Both the position numbers and the translations under genes were made by a program. Shown here piece by piece: positions 34,309 through 41,755 of a DNA stretch of 64,000 nt. Below the pieces are notes generated by a model. The model searched no databases and was not told the origin of the DNA. It saw only the letters and a program-made list of their open reading frames with translations. Position 1 is the stretch's first letter. Each line of letters begins with the position of its first letter. Source of the stretch: Rubripirellula reticaptiva (GTDB lineage Bacteria; Planctomycetota; Planctomycetia; Pirellulales; Pirellulaceae); the NCBI RefSeq assembly GCF_007860175.1, contig NZ_SJPX01000002.1, positions 248,001-312,000 on the forward strand, written 5' to 3'.

Positions 34309-34914
34309 CTACCTATTCTTCTCTACTTCGCGGGTGAGGACTTCTAGTTGGCAGTCGTCTAGTTTGACGCTGACTCCTCGTTCCATGAAGCGGACTGCTA
34401 CTAATAGCCTTGTTTCTTGCGTCCTTTGCAGGACGGTGCCTTCGTAGCCGGCGAAGACGCCGCTCTTGACTCTGACTTGTTGGCCGGGCTGGATCCGGTC
34501 TTCGATCGTTAGCGGCACGTCCATCGCGATCAGCGTGTGGATCTGTCGCAGGTCGGACACGAATTGGTGCGTGTCGTCGATCTTGGCGGCTTGCTGGACG
34601 CATCCGGTGCAGACGGCTTTGTAGCGGGCTTCTTCGCCGCCACACATGAAGACGTAGTTGCTGAATAGCGGCTGATACGTGATGCGAATTCGGCCGGCTG
34701 GTGAGCGGCGGCGATTGGCAATTTGAGGGGCGTAGTGCGGAATTTCTAACTTCCGCAAGTGACGCATCAATTGCTTCTCTTGTCGACTGCGGGTGTACAC
34801 CAACCACCACTCGCATGATGCCAGTGCGTCCGTTTCCGCTCGTTCGGAATCAAGCGTGTTGCCGTCGAACAGTTGTTCGGGGTGGCAGTCCGGTTCGGGG
34901 GGCAGAATGGGAAT
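34309..34914 (-). CDS. NusG/RfaH-like transcription antiterminator, probable ATT start
   Basis: The NGN domain begins with CEWWLVYTRSRQEKQLMRHL and continues IPHYAPQI...YQPLFSNYVFM; the KOW domain is QPGQQVRVKSGVFAGYEGTV. No ATG fits: an ATG elsewhere is out of frame and a TTG at 34803 would cut the first beta strand. In frame upstream the sequence reads PILPPEPDCHPEQLF, and planctomycete NusG-like proteins I recall start with MPILP-type sequence, so an ATT codon at 34914 stands where ATG is expected (201 residues). RfaH, UpxY and LoaP relatives let RNA polymerase read through long glycan operons. The gene sits at the head of the EPS genes in their direction of transcription, which fits that role. 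Confidence 0.78.
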   Translation of the reverse strand: MPILPPEPDCHPEQLFDGNTLDSERAETDALASCEWWLVYTRSRQEKQLMRHLRKLEIPHYAPQIANRRRSPAGRIRITYQPLFSNYVFMCGGEEARYKAVCTGCVQQAAKIDDTHQFVSDLRQIHTLIAMDVPLTIEDRIQPGQQVRVKSGVFAGYEGTVLQRTQETRLLVAVRFMERGVSVKLDDCQLEVLTREVEKNR

Positions 34915-35486
34915 GGGAAGTGAGAAGTGAGTAGATAACAGGTTTTAGGCGACAGGTTTTAGGAAATCAGCACGAACCGGCATGGTCAGCGCGGACTTCG
35001 TCCGCTTGGGTGGCAGCCCATTTCGTTTTTTAGATTGGTTGGTTGGCGCACGTCGCGGGTGGCGATGCGTTGGATGCCAAATCTGGATGCATCGCCGCAA
35101 TTGGCGAGGCGGTTTCCAGAAGGATGATCTATCACTACCGGGATGGCAAGGATTGCATTGGCGAATGCCTGAGTAAACGCCACTGGTGGTGATCTATGCC
35201 GATTAGAAGGGTTGGGTGAGGAGCTTGACCTGAACCGCTTGGTTGGCGGAGTGCGTCGTCTGGAACGCGTCGTCCGGAATGGGGGTTAACGGTGGCTCGC
35301 CGCGAATTAGGTCGCGAAGTGGCGTGCGATTGTTCGTACAGATTCGCCGGCGAATTGGCTGTGGCTTTCTGCCCGCTGATTACGCGAATGGACGCTGATG
35401 TTGGGACTTGATGGCGTGGTTCGGTAAGGGACGCTGCTTGAGTGATCCACTCGCTGGCGCTTTCTGCTGGTATTGGGGTGGTCGCC
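34915..35486 (+). other. non-coding region upstream of the NusG-like gene
   Basis: Starts with an ACAGG remnant (34931-34965). No frame looks coding. It should contain the promoter of the EPS operon, but I cannot point to one with confidence. Part of 35200-35460 is G/T-rich and looks like decayed sequence; GATTACGCGAATGGACGCTG near 35379 is a fragment of uncertain origin. Confidence 0.3.
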
Positions 35487-36026
35487 GGGCTGGTTTGCTT
35501 ATTGATGAGTGTGCGATTAGTGAAGATTAGTGTTCCTCAAAACCAGGGTGGCGCCGAACACTGATCTTCGCTGATCGAACATTCATTGGGTGCTTGGTTT
35601 GGCGAGGAGAGGGGGCAATTCGGTCTTCAGTCGTCAGAAACGACTCACAGCGAGTTTCCCTCCCCGGCCGCTACTGCGTCCGACCCTCCCGCAAGCGGGA
35701 GGGTAAAGTTTTGCGTAACATCAAAACTGGCGTTTCGTGCTTGTATTTGGGTAGCCGGCGGGCTGGTTTCGTTTTTGATGAGTGTGCGATTAGTGAAGAT
35801 CAGTGTTCCTCAAAACCAGGGCTGCGCCGAACGCTAATCTTCACTGATCGAACACTGATTGGGTGCTTGGTTTGGCGAGGAGAGGGGGCAATTCGGTCTT
35901 CGGTCTTCAGAAACGACTCGCAGCGAGTTTCCCTCCCCGGCCGCTACTGCGTCCGACCCTCCCGCAAGCGGGAGGGTAAAGATTTGCGTAACATCAAAAC
36001 TGGCGTTTCGTGTTTGAATTTCTGGG
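35487..36026. repeat. tandem duplication, period 273 bp, with D hairpins and module B
   Basis: Matching landmarks are offset by exactly 273 bases: GGGCTGG 35487/35760, ATGAGTGTG 35505/35778, GGGGGCAATT 35611/35884 and GGGTAAAG 35701/35974. Each copy has a family D hairpin (35505-35586 and 35778-35859: GATTAGTGAAGAT... pairing with ...ATCTTC-CTGATC) and a module B stem (CCCTCCCGCAAGCGGGAGGG). No coding frame. Confidence 0.9.
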
Positions 36027-36048
36027 GTCGCGATGCCTGCGTGACCGG

Positions 36049-37188
36049 CTATTGGATTTGGACGTCTCGGTAGCGAACGTAGGCTAGGGGGCCCAGGACG
36101 ATCAGAGGGGTCCAGGCGGCCATGGCGGGTGAGAGCCAGTAGCCGTTTCCGCCTAGGGCGCCGCAGAGTGTTTTTAGCATGAAGAATGCTAGGACGGTTC
36201 CCATGGCGACGGCGATCAGGACGAACAAGTTTCGGCCACGGCGATTGACGACCAGCGGCAACCCTAACAGGATCAGCGTGAAGTCGAGCGCCGGACGGAT
36301 GATCCGCTCGTGCATCAGCACTTGCAGACTCAGACTGCTGTGGACGGCCGGGTTCCGGACTCGGCCGATCAATTCGGCCACTGACGCCATTCGCGTTGCC
36401 GATTGCTTGGTTTGCAACAGGTTCAAGTGCACCGTGGTGGCAAAGAAGCACTGCCGTGGTGCCAGCCACGTTTGATCACGCGAGGTGTAGATGATCGGGC
36501 GATCGCCGACGCCTACGGACGGCAACTCGTCGATGTTTTCGGGATGCTGGACGTCTTCTAACAGGTATCCGCCGCTGTGGTTTTCGTCTGCGTCGACCCA
36601 GCGACACGTCGGTGCTAGCAATAGATCGCCAAAGCCGGGGAAGTCGCCGTCGAGCCGAAAGCTGGGGTCTTTGACCAAGCGGGCCTGGGCAATCAGGACT
36701 CGGCCATCGATCAGGACTCGGTTGACTTTGTCGTATTGGGGCGACACGGGCTGTTCAGATTCGCCGGTGATGTCTTTGGCTTTCATCGTCAGGGCGTCAC
36801 GGTAGCCGGGCAGCAGCAGTTCGCGGCTAAACAGTTGCACGGTCACGATCAAAAGCGATGCCACGATCATCGGCCGCAGCAGGCGTCCGTGGGAAATTCC
36901 GGCGGCCAGTGTGGACGTCAATTCGCCCGTACGGCGGAGCCAGCCGACGGTAAACAGGAACGCCATCAGGGTGATGATCGCGCCGGTCCAGTCGAACAAG
37001 AGCAACAGATAGGGTCCGTAATAGCCGGCCATGACGGGCAACAGGCCGCCTTGCTCTTTCCCCTGTTTGACCAATTCTTCCATGCTGGCAAAGGCATGGA
37101 AAACGACGAAAATCCCCGCGATGGAGCAGAAGCAGACCAGCACCGTGCGGAGGAAGAGCGTCAGGATGTAGCGGTCAATCTTGGTCAC
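36049..37188 (-). CDS. LptF/LptG-family (YjgP/YjgQ) permease
   Basis: I choose the GTG at 37188 (VTKIDRYILTLFLRTVLVCF, 379 residues). The frame extends 48 codons further but that part translates the ACAGG array. About six membrane segments: three near the N-terminus (VCFCSIAGIFVVFHAF, GYYGPYLLLLFDWTGAIITL, SLLIVTVQLFSREL), a periplasmic beta domain of about 150 residues, and three near the end (RPALDFTLILLGLPLVV, VLAFFMLKTLCGALGG, TPLIVLGPLAYV). LptF and LptG with LptB move LPS from the inner membrane to the periplasmic bridge. Only one such gene is here. It lies just upstream of the polysaccharide region but with its own gap. Confidence 0.88.
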   Translation of the reverse strand: MTKIDRYILTLFLRTVLVCFCSIAGIFVVFHAFASMEELVKQGKEQGGLLPVMAGYYGPYLLLLFDWTGAIITLMAFLFTVGWLRRTGELTSTLAAGISHGRLLRPMIVASLLIVTVQLFSRELLLPGYRDALTMKAKDITGESEQPVSPQYDKVNRVLIDGRVLIAQARLVKDPSFRLDGDFPGFGDLLLAPTCRWVDADENHSGGYLLEDVQHPENIDELPSVGVGDRPIIYTSRDQTWLAPRQCFFATTVHLNLLQTKQSATRMASVAELIGRVRNPAVHSSLSLQVLMHERIIRPALDFTLILLGLPLVVNRRGRNLFVLIAVAMGTVLAFFMLKTLCGALGGNGYWLSPAMAAWTPLIVLGPLAYVRYRDVQIQ

Positions 37189-37204
37189 GAAGCGGGGGGC
37201 GGTG

Positions 37205-37255
37205 TAAGAGGGGACAGGCGACAGGGGACAGGCGACAGGGGACAGGGGACAGGAA
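37205..37255. repeat. short ACAGG array (family E)
   Basis: Units GACAGGC, GACAGGG, GACAGGG and similar, directly upstream of the LptF/G start. It generates the spurious CPLSPVACPLSPVP N-terminus of the longer frame. Confidence 0.85.
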
Positions 37256-37373
37256 GTTTGTTTTGTTTGAATTCGATTCTCAAGCCGCAGGAGACTGGTC
37301 AAGCAATAACAATTCCGCTTCCCCCGGGGCAATGCGTAACTGCTTTTCTTTCATCTTCGGTGTGGGGCTTACA

Positions 37374-37940
37374 GTAGCGGACGCCCTCTCCTCGCTGACG
37401 CTCGACTCTCCCGGAGGGAGAGTGAAGTTGGCGTAAGTGAAATAGCGGCTTGAAAACTGCACGATTTTCGGGCTTGGGGACCTGCCCATCTTCACCTCCC
37501 TGCGGGGAGGTCGGACGCGGTAGCGGCCGGGTGGGGATTGCATGCACGGACGCCCTCTCCTCGCTGTCGCTCGACTCTCCCGGAGGGAGAGTGAAGTTGG
37601 CGTAAGTGAAATAGCGGCTTGAAAACTGCACGATTTTCGGGCTTGGGGACCTGCCCATCTTCAACTCCCTGCGGGGAGGTCGGACGCGGGAGCGGCCGGG
37701 TGGGGATTGCATGCGCGGACGCCCTCTCCTCGCTGTCGCTCGACTCTCCCGGAGGGAGAGTGAAGTTGGCGTAAGTGAAATCGCGGCTTGAAAACTGCAC
37801 AATTTTCGGGCTCGGGGACGTGCCCATCTTCACCTCCCTGCGGGGAGGTCGGACGCGGAAGCGGCCGGGTGGGGATTGCATGCGCGGACGCCCTCTCCTC
37901 GCTGTCGCTCGACTCTCCCGGAGGGAGAGTGAAGGTGGTG
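37374..37940 (-). repeat. tandem array of A/B hairpin units, period 169 bp
   Basis: ACGCCCTCTC or its equivalent recurs at 37381, 37550, 37719 and 37888, a constant period of 169. Each unit has CTCTCCCGGAGGGAGAG (module A) and CCTCCC-TGCGGGGAGG (module B) and GGCCGGGTGGGGATTGCATG. Units are nearly identical, so the array is young or homogenised. The orientation is opposite to the array at 3683-4400. The stretch 37941-38142 holds no gene. Confidence 0.92.
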
Positions 37941-38142
37941 CTTGCCGAGCAACAACGCAAATATTGTAAGGCTACATGGTTTTGCAGGAATATTGGGTGC
38001 AGAAGCAAGAACAGAATGGGTTCGCTTGGCGTTTACTCTCTGACTGCTGGCTTGTTGTTGCATTATCATCTGGGTTGTTATCTGTGCGGGCATCGCTGCG
38101 TGATGATCTTGCTTGTTTTTGTTGGGGTTTGGGAAATTTCGG

Positions 38143-39930
38143 ATGATGAATCGACGGATGTGGCGTTTGCAGAGCCTTGGTGGCGTATCGATCACGGCGG
38201 TAGCGATCGCGATGGTGACGATTGGGGGCTGCTCGAAATCGCCCGAGCCTTCGACCACGCCAGCTTATGCGGCGACCGAAGGCGAATCGGACCAGCAGAC
38301 TCCATTGCCACCGGCTCCTGATCTGGCGTCACTGAGCGATCGAAAAATCGACGAAACTGCGTCTCAACCTGCCTCTCAACCTGCCTCTCAACCGGCTCGG
38401 CCGATTGCCGAGACGGAACGAGCGGCGACTATGGATGCGGCGATCGAGATACCGTTGGCTGCCTCTGCCGAGCCGCCGATGTCGGAGCCTGAAGAAATCC
38501 CGGCGGTCGAAGCGGTCGTGCCGCCGGCTGGATTGCCGATCGATGATGGGTCGGTTGCCGCGGACGGCGAGTTGGCTCAGCGGCCTCTGCGAGCCGGGCT
38601 GACGCCGGATCAGTTGGTCGAATTTTTGGCGGGTGCGGACCGCGACATGCAGATCATCGCGTCCGGTCAATCAGGAATCAGCGATCCCGCCAAGGCTCGG
38701 CAGATGTTGCTGCAGATCATCAAGATGAAACTAGAAGCTTCTCAGCGATTAGCCGTCGATCCGGCAGCGACCGCGGCGATGGCATCCGAAGGTGCTCGCG
38801 GCGAACTGCAGGCACTTTCTCACATGGCCGCGCTGGGCGATTTGAAGTCGGCCGAGATGCTAGAAAAATTGGCGACCGAGAAGCTGTCCGCGGCGGACCC
38901 ACGTTTGGCGTCGGACAGTCGATTGGTGTTGATCGGATTCGCAATCGAAAAACTTCAAAACGGCCAAAAAGATGCGGCCGCGATGATTGTCGGTCACATC
39001 GGCGAGATGGCCAAGTCGACTGCGGCGGACGATGTTCCCGCAATGATGGTGATGGGTCAGGCACGCGACATGTTGGCCCGGTACGGGCAAGATGCCGAAG
39101 CAAAAAAGGTACGCGACACGATCATCGATCTGTTCGCCGATTCGCCAGACGCCTCGATTGCCGCCATGGCGGCTCAGGTGGCTGGCAACGTCAAATTCGA
39201 CGGCATCGAACGACTGCGAGAACAGATTGCGGCCAGTTCCGAAACGGCGAGCGGAACGGTCAAAGCCGTCACGCCCGCCGCGTGGGCCGAGTCGGCAGAG
39301 ACGTTGATCGACGAATCGGCTGATTTGCAGACCGTCCAGTACTTGGCCGGTGCGGCGCTCGAATTCGAAGCCGCCAAATTGGACTCGATGGCGGCGGCGA
39401 CTTATGACGTTTTGAAGCGGCGGTTTGCTGATCCAGCGACGGCGACGGGCCGTGAAGTGGATTTGGCGGTGCGTGCGAAACAGGCGAGAGAGAAAGTGGT
39501 CGGCCGCGTGTTTGATCCGGCATTGCCGTCGGTCGACGATTCGCCGCTAAGCATTCTTGATTACCGCGGCAAAGTCGTACTGATGCCTTTCTGGGCGACC
39601 AGTTTTCCGGAATCGCTGCAGGTGGTGCCGATGCTGGAAGAATTAGCAGAAGCGTATCCGGACGACGTGGCGATTGTCGGCATGAATCTGGATGTGGCCG
39701 GCGCCGAACTGGATCAGTTTCTACGTGAGAACCCGCTTGGTTTCCCCAGTTACCGTGCGGACTCTTCGGCAATCGAGAAGGTCGCCAATCCGGTGGCGGC
39801 TCAGTTTGGTTTGGTGTCGATGCCGTTCGTCGCGATCTTGGATGGCGATGGACGAGTGACCGAGCTTGACTTTACGGGACAACAACTGGCGCCCACGGTC
39901 GATCGATTGGTGAAGCAAAAGGGGAAGTAG
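38143..39930 (+). CDS. thioredoxin-fold lipoprotein lacking the CxxC pair
   Basis: I take the ATG at 38143 (MMNRRMWRLQ, 595 residues); a TTG at 38113 also opens the frame. The signal peptide AVAIAMVTIGGC ends in a lipobox Cys, so it is a lipoprotein. A Ser/Gln/Pro/Ala repeat follows (SQPASQPASQPA, three 12-base units), then a helical middle of about 250 residues. Residues about 455-590 form a TlpA/ResA-like thioredoxin fold: LDYRGKVVLMPFWATSF, DVAIVGMNLDVAGAELDQFL and MPFVAILDGDGRV. Where W-C-x-x-C should be, it has FWATSFPES, so disulfide chemistry is impossible. It may bind partners instead. It is the only plus-strand gene of size here and lies between repeat arrays. Confidence 0.82.
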   Translation: MMNRRMWRLQSLGGVSITAVAIAMVTIGGCSKSPEPSTTPAYAATEGESDQQTPLPPAPDLASLSDRKIDETASQPASQPASQPARPIAETERAATMDAAIEIPLAASAEPPMSEPEEIPAVEAVVPPAGLPIDDGSVAADGELAQRPLRAGLTPDQLVEFLAGADRDMQIIASGQSGISDPAKARQMLLQIIKMKLEASQRLAVDPAATAAMASEGARGELQALSHMAALGDLKSAEMLEKLATEKLSAADPRLASDSRLVLIGFAIEKLQNGQKDAAAMIVGHIGEMAKSTAADDVPAMMVMGQARDMLARYGQDAEAKKVRDTIIDLFADSPDASIAAMAAQVAGNVKFDGIERLREQIAASSETASGTVKAVTPAAWAESAETLIDESADLQTVQYLAGAALEFEAAKLDSMAAATYDVLKRRFADPATATGREVDLAVRAKQAREKVVGRVFDPALPSVDDSPLSILDYRGKVVLMPFWATSFPESLQVVPMLEELAEAYPDDVAIVGMNLDVAGAELDQFLRENPLGFPSYRADSSAIEKVANPVAAQFGLVSMPFVAILDGDGRVTELDFTGQQLAPTVDRLVKQKGK

Positions 39931-39984
39931 AGGTAAGAGCGGGTGATCGCGGTTTGATCAAACTTGAAGACTGCACGATGCCCG

Positions 39985-40340
39985 GGCTCTGAAATCTTCC
40001 CATCTTTCACCTCCCTGCGGGGAGGTCGGACGCGGTCGCGGCCGGGTGGGGATTCAACGCGCAGACGCCCTCTCCTCGCTGACGCTCGACTCTCCCGGAG
40101 GGCATTGGTATCGACACAAGTTTTCTTCACCCTCCTTGGGGAGGGTCGAAGCCGAGGCATTAGCTTTCGGGGAGAGGAAAGTTTCGGGGCGGGGATTCGC
40201 GACCGACGAATACTGCCCATCTTGCCAGACGCCCCTCCCCGCGTCGTCGCAAGCTCCTCCGCGACCCTCCCAAGGGAGGGTGAATTGAATTCGAAAGATT
40301 TGGGTAGATACCAATGCCCGGAGGAAGAGTGAAAGTGACA
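39985..40340 (-). repeat. A/B hairpin repeat with inserted family C element, minus orientation
   Basis: Module B (CACCTCCCTGCGGGGAGG) and module A (GACTCTCCCGGAGGG) surround a family C element at 40103-40316. It lies between the ends of two convergent genes, where hairpins could stop transcription from both sides. Confidence 0.9.
40103..40316 (-). mobile_element. 214-bp family C element with near-perfect 9-bp target duplication
   Basis: CATTGGTATCGACAC at the left and GGTAGATACCAATG at the right. Flanks are CCCGGAGGG (40094-40102) and CCCGGAGGA (40317-40325). It is the same length as the copy at 12252-12465 and shares its 18-bp internal duplication (CTTTCGGGGAGAGGAAAG), so these two are close relatives. 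Confidence 0.85.
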
Positions 40341-40353
40341 CCTCACAACTCCC

Positions 40354-41025
40354 CTAACGACTCTCATACCGTCGGGCGAGTTCTTCGGGGCGGGTGCCGG
40401 TGGCGTGGGCGAATTGGAGACGCCAGTTGATGAGGGTTTGGCGGACCGGGCCGTTTTGTTCCCAGCGGCGCGCACTGATTTGCAAGGGGCCGGGCAGCAG
40501 CAGCGGCTTGGACTGCTTTCTTAGCTTTTGCGAGATCCGGACGTCTTCCATCAACGGGATGTCGTCAAAGCCGCCGATTCGTTTGAAGACGTCTCGGCGA
40601 ACAAAGATCGCTTGATCGCCAAACGCCATCGATCGCCAGCGGACTCGAGCCGCATTCCCCCACTCGATCGCACGGTAGATCCGTTTGGGCGAATCGATGT
40701 GCTGTTGGAAGGCGCCCCAGACTGCGGTCTTGGCTTGGATCTTCGGATGATTTGAAATCTGCACCAGACAGTCGGGTGCAAGCCGGTTGTCGGCGTGCAG
40801 GAACAACAGCCAATTGGCCGTCGCCATCATCGCGCCCGAGTTCTGCTGGGTTCCGCGGCCGGGCAACGATCGGACGATCTTGTGGGCGCCGGCCCGGGTC
40901 GCTTGTTCGACCGTGTCATCATGGCTGCCGGCATCGGCCACGATCACTTCGGCCGCGCCAGCCGCGATCGCCGAACGGATGGCAGCGGCGATATTTGCGG
41001 ATTCATTGCGTGTGGGAATGACCAC
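40354..41025 (-). CDS. TIGR04283-type GT2 glycosyltransferase
   Basis: GTG at 41025, 223 residues. The start gives MVIPTRNESANIAAAI directly; an in-frame CTG eight codons before would add a normal N-terminal strand, so the true start may be a little upstream. EVIVADAGSHDDTVEQA, LLFLHADNRLAPDCL (DxD equivalent HAD) and FGDQAIFVRRDVFKRIGGFDD are typical of the small soluble GT2 family TIGR04283, common beside TIGR04282 genes in other bacteria. The partner gene is not seen. It probably transfers a sugar in the cytoplasm; donor and acceptor are unknown. Confidence 0.87.
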   Translation of the reverse strand: MVIPTRNESANIAAAIRSAIAAGAAEVIVADAGSHDDTVEQATRAGAHKIVRSLPGRGTQQNSGAMMATANWLLFLHADNRLAPDCLVQISNHPKIQAKTAVWGAFQQHIDSPKRIYRAIEWGNAARVRWRSMAFGDQAIFVRRDVFKRIGGFDDIPLMEDVRISQKLRKQSKPLLLPGPLQISARRWEQNGPVRQTLINWRLQFAHATGTRPEELARRYESR

Positions 41026-41226
41026 CGCGAAGGATTCAGAATGGATCAGGGGTCAAACGCTCGGTTTCAGGGAGACGGACAATGCAAACTATCCTGCGAC
41101 GGTGTCAGAACCGCTGTTTTCTGTGCTCTGTTTTGTGTGCTCTGTTTTCAGAGCCGGCAACTACAATTGGGTTCAGTGTTTCGCCCCGAGGGGCCAGTGG
41201 TAAACGATCAATTCAGAGACCGTCAA

Positions 41227-41463
41227 ATGAAGCTTCATTTCATTGAACTGACCGGCAAGACTTTGCTTGACTTGGTCAATGAAGGCGAGATCGATTTGGG
41301 GGAACTGCACGAAGCAGGTGTCTGTGGCGACTCGATTCTTCGCATCAACAAACACGGCGAAATCGAATTACGATGCCGCGGGCATTGGATGATGGTGGGC
41401 GGGTTGATCGGTAATTTCGAAGAGCGACTGATGAAATTGACGGGGTTGGACTGGGCGGCGTAA
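41227..41463 (+). CDS. small conserved-looking protein of unknown function
   Basis: ATG at 41227, 78 residues; a GTG ten codons earlier is also possible. MKLHFIELTGKTLLDLVNEG, then LGELHEAGVCGDSILRINKH, then a strand-rich GEIELRCRGHWMMVGGLIG and FEERLMKLTGLDW. No signal peptide or membrane segment. The composition and the even spread of hydrophobic residues look like a small folded cytoplasmic domain, but I do not recognise a function. Upstream at 41119-41147 the 13-mer TGTGCTCTGTTTT occurs twice. Convergent with the TlpA-like gene. Confidence 0.55.
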   Translation: MKLHFIELTGKTLLDLVNEGEIDLGELHEAGVCGDSILRINKHGEIELRCRGHWMMVGGLIGNFEERLMKLTGLDWAA

Positions 41464-41519
41464 ATGGCTTGCCCCAAAGACATTGGAAACCTTTTAGCAA
41501 TTAGCAAGCAGCTCGTGCA

Positions 41520-41645
41520 GTTTTACTTCCCCCCTCCATTTCGAGAAGGTTCGAGCGCCGGCGAGGGAAGGATTCCAGCACCCGGCCCACTCCTCGCTTA
41601 GGCTCGACTCTCCCAGAGGGAGAGTAAAGTAAACACCTATGAAAT
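41520..41645 (-). repeat. degenerate A/B hairpin repeat
   Basis: Contains GCTTAGGCTCGACTCTCCCA and GAGGGAGAGTAAAG, plus a decayed B-type part (CCCCCCTCCATTTCGAGAAG). It lies between the ends of two convergent genes, so a bidirectional terminator role is possible. Confidence 0.75.
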
Positions 41646-41755
41646 AACGACTTAAAAACGGCACGATCACTAAGTCGCAAGGGTTCCTGTGGACAACCGT
41701 CTTCGAGAGACGAACCTAAGTAAGTTCGTTGAGCTGATCCAGGTAAAAACGCCGC

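Noticed and set aside
34313-34816. 167-codon frame in another phase of the NusG-like gene, with a normal ATG
   Set aside because: The Ser/Arg/Pro-rich translation has no domain, while the other phase encodes clear NGN and KOW domains.
34982-35176. 64-codon plus-strand frame
   Set aside because: Short, Trp/Arg-rich, and in a stretch without other coding signs.
37374-37940. possible CRISPR array because of constant 169-bp period
   Set aside because: Units are nearly identical throughout, so there are no spacers.
37299-38008. several 110-170-codon frames with ERASAHAIPTRPLPRPTSP-like words
   Set aside because: Translations of the 169-bp repeat array, present in several overlapping frames.
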